From Pedobacter sp. KBS0701 (GTDB lineage Bacteria > Bacteroidota > Bacteroidia > Sphingobacteriales > Sphingobacteriaceae): DNA of 64,000 nt. Each line of letters starts with the position of its first letter. Within the stretch, counting starts at the first letter, position 1. The stretch spans positions 1,736,001 through 1,800,000 of the forward strand of contig NZ_CP042171.1 in assembly GCF_005938645.2 (NCBI RefSeq), written 5' to 3'. Below, piece after piece: positions 1 through 7,400 of this stretch. A program made the translations under genes and the position numbers. Under the pieces are notes generated by a model. The model was not told the origin of the DNA, did not search any database, and worked only from the letters and a program-made list of their open reading frames with translations.

Positions 1-625
1 GCGGGGCATGGTAGTTTTTCACAGTTAATGTTGTTTTTAGCTGTGTTCAAGAATGCTGCGCATTTTGGAGCGTCAAAGTACCCAAAGTGCTTTGTCATCC
101 GATGGCTATCGGATCCAGCAATGAGCTTTTACACAATCTCATGCGCTTCAAAAAAACAGTGACACTTCGTTTAATCAGGTATTGTGTGTGTTTTCTTTGG
201 TCTGATTGAGCCCTGCGGGGTTTGTGTTCTATATTTTTTAAAAAATTAAATTATCGGTTATGAACACAAAACCACTGCGTTTCAGGTTTATTACTGCCAT
301 TTTTACTGTTGTGCACCTGTTTTTTTGATTTCCCCGGCTCTTGGGATTGACAGCGTCCTTGGTTATAATCCGTGCTTTATTAAAGTTAGTTAGCAAAACG
401 CCTAAAAATACTTAAAAGATGTGTCCACACGATAGGCCTTCGCGGGAATGACGATTTTTTAACTCTTAAACGGCGTTATTTGATTGGTCTTGACCAGTAC
501 AAATAAACAGGACCGTCATTTCGACTGCAATGGAGAAATCTTTTAACAAAGTTCAAAGATCTCTCCATTGCGTGATGCTTCATCCGATAGCTATCGGATC
601 GGGATGACGGCTATTTTTGGAATTT
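1..625. other. Intergenic region with repeats, no convincing gene
   Basis: No gene is supported here. A reading frame is open from the left edge to about base 171, but its text overlaps repeat DNA and resembles no family I know, so I do not call it. A 22-codon frame at 260-328 starts with basic residues followed by a hydrophobic run, as in the start of a membrane protein, and then stops; it may be a truncated remnant. The palindrome ATCCGATAGCTATCGGAT occurs in a variant form at 97-114 and exactly at 582-599. Confidence 0.5.
513..610. repeat. Dispersed palindromic intergenic repeat
   Basis: The segment opens with GTCATTTCGAC and closes with GGATGACGGC, and contains GGAGAAATC facing GATCTCTCC, so it can fold into a long imperfect hairpin. 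The exact 18-bp palindrome ATCCGATAGCTATCGGAT lies near its right end. A related copy sits at 7063-7212. It lies just past the 3' end of the aldo/keto reductase gene and may help end transcription. Confidence 0.6.
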
Positions 626-1615
626 TTAACCTAAAATCTCATCAATTAACTTGATTTCAGTTTCACTGAATTTGATATTATCTAAAGCTTTAATTGAATC
701 AGCAATTTGTTCTGGTTTACTGGCACCTATTAATACCGTTGTAATGCGGTTATCTTTTAAAATCCATGATAAAGCCATCTGTGCCAATTTTTGGCCACGT
801 GCTTTTGCTACTTCATTTAATTTGCCGATTACTTCTATTCTCTCCGGGGTAATATTGCTCTCTTTTAAGAAAACACCACTGGTAGCCACCCGGGAGTCGG
901 CAGGGATACCGTGTAAATATTTATCGGTGAGTAAACCTTGTGCCAATGGCGAAAATGGAATACAGCCTACACCATTTTGTTCCAAAACATCAAGTAAACC
1001 ATTTTCTACCCAACGTTCAAACATAGAATATTTCGGCTGGTGGATTAAACACGGAGTACCGTTATCTTTTAAAATTTTAATGGCTTTTGCAGCATCTTCC
1101 GCCTGGTAATTTGATATGCCTACGTATAAAGCCTTTCCTTGTTGAACCATTAAGCTTAATGCCGCCATGGTTTCTTCAAGCGGAGTTTCTGGATCAGGAC
1201 GGTGGTGGTAAAAAATATCAACATAATCCAGTTTCATGCGTTTTAAGCTTTGATCCAAACTCGATACCAGGTATTTTTTTGATCCCCAGTCACCGTACGG
1301 ACCATCCCACATGGTATATCCCGCTTTGCTTGAAATAATCATTTCGTCACGGTAGCCCTTAAAATTTTCATGAAGAATTTTCCCGAAAACTTCTTCAGCC
1401 GAACCAGGGGGCGGACCGTAATTATTGGCTAAATCAAAGTGAGTAATTCCATTGTTAAAAGCAGTGTAGATAAGGTTTTTGCTGTTTTCAAAAACATTTA
1501 CATATCCGAAATTATGCCATAAACCCAAAGATATTGCGGGCAATTTTAAGCCACTGTTTCCGCAACGGCGATATAGCATTTGGTCGTAACGATCTGTTGA
1601 GATACTCTGGTTCAT
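626..1615 (-). CDS. Aldo/keto reductase (YghZ/GPR type)
   Basis: NADPH-dependent reductase of small aldehydes, expected in the cytosol. The whole 329-residue chain follows the AKR14/YghZ family (L-glyceraldehyde 3-phosphate reductase). The catalytic tetrad is visible: Asp61 and Tyr66 in DLANNYG, Lys97 in SSKAGY, and His138 in FYHHRP. The stretch GVGCIPFSPLAQGLLTDKYL and the C-terminal LIGASKPEQI are the usual cofactor-binding parts. Length is normal for the family. The gene is read away from galM, with a 363-base gap between the two starts. The physiological substrate cannot be told from sequence; detoxification of methylglyoxal-like aldehydes is the usual role in this family. Confidence 0.93.
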   Translation of the reverse strand: MNQSISTDRYDQMLYRRCGNSGLKLPAISLGLWHNFGYVNVFENSKNLIYTAFNNGITHFDLANNYGPPPGSAEEVFGKILHENFKGYRDEMIISSKAGYTMWDGPYGDWGSKKYLVSSLDQSLKRMKLDYVDIFYHHRPDPETPLEETMAALSLMVQQGKALYVGISNYQAEDAAKAIKILKDNGTPCLIHQPKYSMFERWVENGLLDVLEQNGVGCIPFSPLAQGLLTDKYLHGIPADSRVATSGVFLKESNITPERIEVIGKLNEVAKARGQKLAQMALSWILKDNRITTVLIGASKPEQIADSIKALDNIKFSETEIKLIDEILG

Positions 1616-1978
1616 ATTTGTGGTTTGATTGCCACAATAATAATCAGTTTCAACGGATTTTAATGACCATTAGTTAATATATTATCAGTTTATAATTGAT
1701 AATTACAAAATCAGCACTCTTGTTGCTGCAAATATTTGACTCAGGAGTAGAACAGTAATTATAAACTGCCTTCGTTTACTTAAAAGTTAAGATCAGGTAA
1801 TTTTAATACTTCCACATTTTGTGATTATCAATTCTGCAAATCGCATCGTTGCTGATGTCTTAGGTAAATTATTCTATAAGATATGCTTTTTACTTATTCT
1901 AAATCGTTTTATTTGCAATATTATGTGATATCATTATATTTAAAAAAAATAAAAAATCTAAACCAAGTATTCCATTTT
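1616..1978. other. Divergent promoter region
   Basis: This gap separates the starts of the aldo/keto reductase and the aldose epimerase genes. It is very AT-rich. GTTTATAATTGATAATTAC at about 1689-1707 and GTAATTATAAAC at about 1756-1767 are roughly inverted copies and could hold regulatory sites. I see no gene in it. Confidence 0.35.
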
Positions 1979-3151
1979 ATGAAATTAAAATCACTAGCTG
2001 GCCTCGGCGTTCTGGCTGCAATCGGGTTTGTATCCTGTCAATCTGAAATCAAAAAAACTTCTTCTACAGATAGTTTGAAAAGCGACTCTGCTGGAGTTGT
2101 TAAACTAGTTCCCGATTCATTTAAAAAAGAAATTGATGGTAAACCAACAGCATTGTATACTTTAAAGAATAACAACAATGCGGAAGCAATTTTTACCAAT
2201 TACGGCGGGCGCCTGGTTAGTTTATTAGTACCTAATAAAGATGGTAAGTTAATTGATGTGGTGGTAGGTTTTAAAAGTGTTGGTGATTACGAAAAATCTA
2301 CCGAACCCTATTTTGGCGCAACTATTGGCCGATATGGCAACCGTATTGCCAAAGGTAAGTTTACGCTTGAAGGCAAAACCTATTCGCTGTTTACCAATAA
2401 CGGGCAGAATACCCTTCATGGAGGAAAAAAAGGCTATCAATATGTAGTTTGGGATGCGAGCCAGCCCAATCCCAATACTTTGGTGCTACATTATCTATCA
2501 AAAGATGGCGACGAAAATTTTCCTGGTAATTTAGATGTTAAGGTCACTTACACCTTAACAGATGATAATGAATTGAAAATGGATTATGAAGCCAAAACAG
2601 ATAAAACAACAGTAGTAAATCTGACAAACCATGCATTTTTTAATTTAAACGGCGATGGAAGCGGTACCATTTTAAACCATGAAGTGCAAATTTATGCTGA
2701 TGAATATACTCCTGTAGATTCGACATTGATCCCGACCGGAAAAATTGATAAAGTAGCCGGAACACCTTTCGATTTTAATAAAACCACAACTATAGGTGCC
2801 CGTATAGACGATAAAAATGAACAACTAACCTTCGGTAAAGGTTATGATCATAACTACGTACTTAATAAAACCAAGGCAATGGGCATGTACCACGCGGCTA
2901 CAGTTAGAGGAGATAAGTCGGGTATAATAATGGATATTTATACGCAGGAGCCAGGTTTACAGTTCTATAGTGGAAACTTTATGCAAAGTAAAAATACTTT
3001 TAAAACTGGTGCTAGAGATGATTTCAGAACTGCAATTGCAATGGAAACGCAACATTTTCCGGATTCTCCAAACCAGCCTGCATTTCCTTCAACTGTATTA
3101 AAACCCGGACAAGTTTACAAGACAAGTTCAATCTATAAATTTACCAAATAA
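1979..3151 (+). CDS. galM: Aldose 1-epimerase, lipoprotein
   Basis: Mutarotase that interconverts alpha and beta anomers of sugars such as glucose or galactose. I choose the ATG at 1979 rather than an in-frame ATG 96 bases upstream, because it gives a clean lipoprotein signal peptide with lipobox FVSC and Cys20. The mature enzyme would sit on a membrane facing the periplasm or the outside. Family residues are present: His147 in NTLHGG, His218 in LTNHAFFNL, and the general base Glu356 in METQHFPDS. The conserved FGATIGRYGNRI is also present. Length is 390 residues, normal with the extra signal. Lipoprotein mutarotases are common in Bacteroidota and serve surface glycan use. A strong hairpin follows the stop codon. 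Confidence 0.93.
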   Translation: MKLKSLAGLGVLAAIGFVSCQSEIKKTSSTDSLKSDSAGVVKLVPDSFKKEIDGKPTALYTLKNNNNAEAIFTNYGGRLVSLLVPNKDGKLIDVVVGFKSVGDYEKSTEPYFGATIGRYGNRIAKGKFTLEGKTYSLFTNNGQNTLHGGKKGYQYVVWDASQPNPNTLVLHYLSKDGDENFPGNLDVKVTYTLTDDNELKMDYEAKTDKTTVVNLTNHAFFNLNGDGSGTILNHEVQIYADEYTPVDSTLIPTGKIDKVAGTPFDFNKTTTIGARIDDKNEQLTFGKGYDHNYVLNKTKAMGMYHAATVRGDKSGIIMDIYTQEPGLQFYSGNFMQSKNTFKTGARDDFRTAIAMETQHFPDSPNQPAFPSTVLKPGQVYKTSSIYKFTK

Positions 3152-3190
3152 CATTTGGTAATCCCTACATCTCTGTGATGATAACATGGT

Positions 3191-3218
3191 ATACGGTCTG
3201 TGGAAACACAGGCCGTAT
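3191..3218. terminator. Hairpin between convergent genes
   Basis: ATACGGTCTGTG and CACAGGCCGTAT pair over 12 positions with one G-U pair and a 4-base loop. It lies between the convergent 3' ends of the aldose epimerase and the HAD phosphatase genes, so it probably ends transcription from one or both sides. Confidence 0.65.
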
Positions 3219-3222
3219 CTGT

Positions 3223-3888
3223 TTAGAAAAGATCTTGTAGTACCGGACCGGTATAGTCTTCTATAAAAGCAATAATGTTATTGTAAGCAGAAAATTCTTC
3301 ACTGGTGTGCATGGTGGTCAGTACAATACACTTCATCCCCGCATTTTGAGCAGCTTCAACGCCTTTTGGTGCATCTTCAAATACAATACATTGGTTAGAT
3401 TCAACACCTAAAATTTCAGCACCTTTAGTAAATGTTTCAGGATCTGGTTTGCTGTTTATCACATCTTCTGCGCTTACTATCGCATTAAAATAAGAACGGA
3501 TATTTAAATTATCGAGTACAAAATTAATGTTAAAGGGAATTGCAGCCGAACCAATAGCCATTTGAATGCCTGATTGTTTTGCTTTTTCCAAAAAATCGCC
3601 TAAACCGGCTATCAACGATAAATGTTTTTTATATGCAGCCTGATAGCGGTGTTCTTTTTCAATGGAAATCTGATCAATCTGTTCCTGAGAGAAATGACCT
3701 ACACCAAAAACACGTTCCAACAGATCCTGGTTTTTACCGTACATCTGTTTTTTGACCGCATCAAAACTGATACTCGCGCCTAAATCCTTTGTAAGGATGT
3801 TATGCCATGCCTGATTATGAAAAGCCATGTCGTTAATCATGGTGCCATTTAAGTCGAAAAGAAAAGCTTTGGGTTTATCGTTCGTCAT
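3223..3888 (-). CDS. HAD-superfamily phosphatase, beta-phosphoglucomutase-like
   Basis: Haloacid-dehalogenase-like hydrolase or phosphomutase of 221 residues with the four-helix cap of the beta-phosphoglucomutase group. Motif I reads FDLNGT, so the nucleophile Asp12 is present but the second Asp, the usual acid/base, is Asn14. Motif II is the Ser in AIGSAA, motif III is the Lys in NSKPDPETF, and motif IV is FEDAPKGVEAA. The Asn suggests altered chemistry or slow turnover; the rest of the fold is intact. The substrate is unknown. The gene is divergent from a Crp/Fnr regulator. Confidence 0.88.
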   Translation of the reverse strand: MTNDKPKAFLFDLNGTMINDMAFHNQAWHNILTKDLGASISFDAVKKQMYGKNQDLLERVFGVGHFSQEQIDQISIEKEHRYQAAYKKHLSLIAGLGDFLEKAKQSGIQMAIGSAAIPFNINFVLDNLNIRSYFNAIVSAEDVINSKPDPETFTKGAEILGVESNQCIVFEDAPKGVEAAQNAGMKCIVLTTMHTSEEFSAYNNIIAFIEDYTGPVLQDLF

Positions 3889-4074
3889 GGCGGCAAAATT
3901 ATCAGATTTTTTTATGATTCTGTTAAAATACAGTTATCATTACGAAAATTTAACTGAAAATTGTTTGTTTGCGGGGCGCAAACATTATGGAGAAAATAAA
4001 TTTCCCTTCAACGTAATTTTTTGGCAATTACACTCGTTTTCATTTTTTTTAAATTTAGTATTCAATTAATTGCA

Positions 4075-4713
4075 ATGTATAGTTTAACACCAGAGATAAA
4101 TATGATGACTGATGCGCATGATGAATGCGATGCACTTATTGATTATTTAAATGGACTGCAGCCATTAAGAAAAGAGATAATTGATCGGGCAAAAAACGAA
4201 ACCTTCAAAATATCTGTGCGAAAGAATGAGGTTTTGCCAAACCTTAATAGTATTAATGGGGATTGCTTATGTTTCATTGTTAAGGGTTTAGTACGGGCTT
4301 TTATACTGGATGAAGAAAAAGACATCACTGCCTGGTTAATTGATGAAAATCACTTGATTGGTCGTATTCGAAATCCAGGGGCATTTGGACCAACTTACCA
4401 GGAACAGTATCAGGCACTGGAAGACTCCGAATTGCTTATATTTCCATATCGGTTTATTGATGATCTGTATGCAAAATTTCCCGAAACCAATATTTTAGCC
4501 AGAAAATTATTGGCTATACATTACCATATGTCGCAGGAGCGATCTATCTTGTCACTAATCCCTTCAGCAGAATTAAGGTATAAACAGTTCAAAATCAGGT
4601 ATCCTGCTATAAAGTCTAGGGTGCCACTAAAATTTTTGGCAAGCTATTTAGGGATGCGGATTGAAACTTTAAGCAGAGTCAGAAAAAAAGAAAAACTGCA
4701 AGAAAGGTGTTAG
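4075..4713 (+). CDS. Crp/Fnr-family transcriptional regulator
   Basis: Predicted regulator of about 212 residues with an N-terminal cyclic-nucleotide-binding-like beta barrel and a C-terminal winged helix (VPLKFLASYLGMRIETLSRVRKK). An upstream TTG would add 18 hydrophobic residues not expected in this family, so the ATG at 4075 is preferred. No cysteine cluster of the FNR type is visible, so it is not an iron-sulfur sensor. Regulators of this Bacteroidota type usually act on a few nearby genes. The closest candidate target is the divergent HAD phosphatase, but nothing in the sequence proves it. Confidence 0.85.
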   Translation: MYSLTPEINMMTDAHDECDALIDYLNGLQPLRKEIIDRAKNETFKISVRKNEVLPNLNSINGDCLCFIVKGLVRAFILDEEKDITAWLIDENHLIGRIRNPGAFGPTYQEQYQALEDSELLIFPYRFIDDLYAKFPETNILARKLLAIHYHMSQERSILSLIPSAELRYKQFKIRYPAIKSRVPLKFLASYLGMRIETLSRVRKKEKLQERC

Positions 4714-5131
4714 CGCCTGTTTAGAATGAAATGAAATTTATTTCGTATGTCGGTCTGAGCGTAGTCGAAGATCATTTCAACGCATAAATAAAGTGCTTCG
4801 ACCAGTCTATCAATGACGGATTTAAAAAATTGCCATCATTTTGCCCTCTTGTATATTAACCTTTTAACATATTTGAAAAGGTTCTAACCTCTGCCATTAA
4901 GGTTATTTTGCAAATCGTTATTAATCAATATTTTATTGCTTACGCATTTCCATCCAACTAGGCCATATACAAATAAAATACCCCGTTCTGCGGACACCCT
5001 TTCTAAAAGAGGGGAATTATATGCCAAGTGATATTTTTTAGCATCCTTTATATTGATCTTTATGAAATAAGTTATTCCCAGGATGACAGCAGTGGGCTAT
5101 TTATATTTGTTGTAAAAATTTAAACATGCGC
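4714..5131. other. Intergenic gap with repeat DNA
   Basis: No gene seen. The stretch 4741-4816 carries GTCGAAG and GCTTCGAC in opposite orientation and ends in ATGACGG, which makes it another intergenic palindromic repeat. Around 5000-5015 the short inverted pair CCC...GGGG with an A/T-rich middle forms a weak hairpin. The gap lies between two convergent genes. Confidence 0.45.
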
Positions 5132-5764
5132 TTAATCTTTTTTCTTTTTAAAATAAAAGTAACAAAGTGGAAAAAGGCAGATCAGGCCTAACAGAAAACC
5201 ACCAACAGTATCTGTAAACCAATGCGCGCCCAGGTAAATTCTGGACGGGGCAATGGTGATCATCAAAAAGGCTGATAGATAAGTTACTATATTTTTGGTT
5301 AGCTTTGGCAAATCTTTCAACGTATTCATCAAAATAATTAAGAATCCAAAAAAGAGCGTATAAGAGAGTACATGCCCGCTCGGATAGCTTTGAAACCGGT
5401 TTACTTCCACCAGCCGTACGTAAAATGCAGTAGGGCGGGGACGGTTAATTACATTTTTTATACCCAGAATAATTAATCCAGATAATAATACTGTCGAAAT
5501 AAATATTCCTTCGCGTTTATATTTCTGATAATAAAATATGATCGCCACTATTACTACTGAAAGTAATGAATAGGGAAGTTCGCCAAAAAAGCTGATGGCC
5601 AACATTAATTTATCTAACCAGTCTGCGTGGTATTGCTGAATAAATAACGAAGTTTTAATGTCAAAACCAAGTATGTGATGTTGTGCAATAAAAAAACTTA
5701 AACAAGTAAAAGCAGCAATTAGTAATGAGAGTATAAAAATTAATGTATTTCGTTTTAAAGGCAT
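5132..5764 (-). CDS. PAP2-family membrane phosphatase
   Basis: Integral-membrane acid phosphatase of the phosphatidic acid phosphatase 2 group. The three signature motifs are visible: KNVINRPRP, PSGHV and SRIYLGAHWFTD. The motif 2 His and motif 3 His act as acid and nucleophile. About five to six hydrophobic segments surround them. I take the ATG at 5764 (210 residues); a TTG eight codons upstream also keeps the frame open. Likely substrates are lipid phosphates such as undecaprenyl pyrophosphate or phosphatidylglycerophosphate, but sequence alone does not decide. The gene stands alone, convergent with the Crp/Fnr gene. Confidence 0.9.
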   Translation of the reverse strand: MPLKRNTLIFILSLLIAAFTCLSFFIAQHHILGFDIKTSLFIQQYHADWLDKLMLAISFFGELPYSLLSVVIVAIIFYYQKYKREGIFISTVLLSGLIILGIKNVINRPRPTAFYVRLVEVNRFQSYPSGHVLSYTLFFGFLIILMNTLKDLPKLTKNIVTYLSAFLMITIAPSRIYLGAHWFTDTVGGFLLGLICLFPLCYFYFKKKKD

Positions 5765-6309
5765 AGGCACAGATTGATAAAAAGCCAAAACTATGGATTT
5801 TATGCCAATAGAAGCAAAATTTTCAGCTTTTTAAATTGGACATGATTGAGAACAAAAGTCGGTAAAAGCCCAAATTTAACGATATGGAAAACTACAAGCC
5901 AAAAATTTCATCAAGGAAATAAGCCGATTCATCAAGGAAATAAACCTATCTGTATAATTCTTTATGATAAGCTGAAATGATTTTTAATCTTCGGGTCAGA
6001 TAATAAGGATATCTATGCTTAAGTGGTTGGCAGGATTAATTCCTGCCGACTAACGAAGCGCACCCTTCGACAATTTATTCATAAATTATATTTTTTGTAT
6101 TAACGCTTCGGCCAAAGCCTACCTCCTTTAAATGAGGAGGTGCTTAGGTTGTTACCATATCTCCGTTTTAGCGCTTCGGGCATTTTAGGCCGTTGTTTTA
6201 CCAGTATTGTTCTTTAAATTACAGATAGGTTCTCAAGTAATTTTTGTGGCTATCCATTTAATATCCGTAATTTGGTTTTTTAATTTGCAGAAGGCAAATC
6301 CTAACGCTG
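5765..6309. other. Intergenic region upstream of two divergent genes
   Basis: This gap separates the starts of the PAP2 and YhhN genes. It contains a near-perfect tandem repeat of a 21-base unit at 5907-5946 (TTCATCAAGGAAATAA core). A hairpin with arms ACCTCCT and AGGAGGT lies at 6121-6141. CGCTTCGG and GAAGCG-like words recur between 6050 and 6180, typical of repeat DNA. No coding potential is apparent. Confidence 0.4.
5907..5946. repeat. Short tandem repeat, 21-base unit
   Basis: Two adjacent copies of TTCATCAAGGAAATAA followed by a short variable end. The function is unknown. Confidence 0.6.
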
Positions 6310-7002
6310 ATGAAGACTAAGCTATTTTCATTTATTTTTTTTCTGATATTTATCATTCAGCTTTACGCCGAATATAGCAATAATACCAGTTTGCGTACTT
6401 TTTCCAAACCTTTAATTGTGTTGGTGCTTTTGGTGTGGCTATATGTTACTACAAATTTAAAAGGCCGTTTCCATAAAAGGGTTTTTACGGGATTAATTTT
6501 TGCCTGGGCGGGAGATCTGTTATTGATGTTGCAGGACGGTGGGACAAGTTTTTTTATCTTCGGATTGGCTGCTTTTTTAGTTTGCCATATTTTTTACATC
6601 AGGGCTTTTACACTCGATCATAAATCCAATCCAAGTCATAAGACGCCATATTTTTTATGGGCTGTGGGTGCATTTGCTATTTTCTGTTCTGGTTTGTTTT
6701 TCTATTTACAGCCGCATCTTGGGCCTATGCAGTTTCCGGTTTTAATGTATGCCATTATCATCTGTGTGATGGCCTTAATGGCAGTTAACCGCTACGGGAA
6801 AGTTAATATTTTTAGTTTTAAACTTATTCTTTATGGTGCGTTGTTTTTCTTGCTGTCTGATAGTGTTTTAGCCGTTAATAAATTTGCACAACCCATTCCG
6901 CAAGGTGGTGCGCTGATTATGGCTACTTACATGATTGCCCAATATTTAATTGTTTACGGTACTATTGAGCGCAAGTTGGTGGTAACGCGGACGGAAGTGT
7001 AG
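6310..7002 (+). CDS. YhhN-family membrane protein (lysoplasmalogenase-like)
   Basis: A 230-residue protein with about seven to eight hydrophobic segments. It matches the YhhN/TMEM86 family, whose animal members hydrolyse the vinyl-ether bond of lysoplasmalogens. The conserved acidic positions are visible in FAWAGDLLLM and LSDSVLAVNKF, with a His in VCHIFYIRAF. Length is typical. In bacteria the true substrate is usually unproven, so the enzyme name is by family only. It stands alone, preceded by a repeat-rich gap and followed by a palindromic repeat. Confidence 0.85.
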   Translation: MKTKLFSFIFFLIFIIQLYAEYSNNTSLRTFSKPLIVLVLLVWLYVTTNLKGRFHKRVFTGLIFAWAGDLLLMLQDGGTSFFIFGLAAFLVCHIFYIRAFTLDHKSNPSHKTPYFLWAVGAFAIFCSGLFFYLQPHLGPMQFPVLMYAIIICVMALMAVNRYGKVNIFSFKLILYGALFFLLSDSVLAVNKFAQPIPQGGALIMATYMIAQYLIVYGTIERKLVVTRTEV

Positions 7003-7400
7003 GGAGTTGTTTTGTACTTTGTCATGCTTCGTGCCTACCATTGACATGGCTCCAATATAAAGGTCGTCATCTCGATCCGATAGCTATCGGATGTAACACA
7101 GCGAAATGGAGAGATCTATTTAGCTAGATTTAGCTTTGCTAAGCACTTCGTGGTTCTCGACTGCGTTACCGATGTAAAATCGGTACAGGTAGCACTCCGC
7201 TCGAAATGACGGTAACTCGAGGGATTTTTATGCGTCGATTAATACTGTCATTTATAATGATTTATATGAAATAAATTAACCTTCAGCATGTCAACATATT
7301 TAAGGTCATTTCAAATTAAAAAGGATTTTCACTATACCAGGTTTATAAAACTCAAGACTGTAGAGAGAAGAAAAATATAAATCACTACATCAACCTTCAT
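7003..7400. other. Intergenic gap between convergent genes
   Basis: No gene seen. Most of the gap is the palindromic repeat at 7063-7212. The rest, up to the 3' end of pbpC, is plain AT-rich DNA. Confidence 0.5.
7063..7212. repeat. Long palindromic intergenic repeat
   Basis: The element begins with GTCGTCATCTCGATCC and ends with CTCGAAATGACGG, and includes the exact 18-bp palindrome ATCCGATAGCTATCGGAT at 7075-7092 and GGAGAGATC. Both the ends and the inner palindrome match the repeat at 513-610, so they belong to one dispersed family. A smaller inner hairpin has CGATG and TAAAATCGGT-type arms. Confidence 0.6.

Noticed and set aside
1..171. Open frame from the left edge ending in a TGA
   Set aside because: It overlaps a repeat palindrome, has no start in view and shows no family features.
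260..328. 22-codon frame with a hydrophobic run
   Set aside because: Too short to support; could be a remnant of a membrane protein, but no extension is found.
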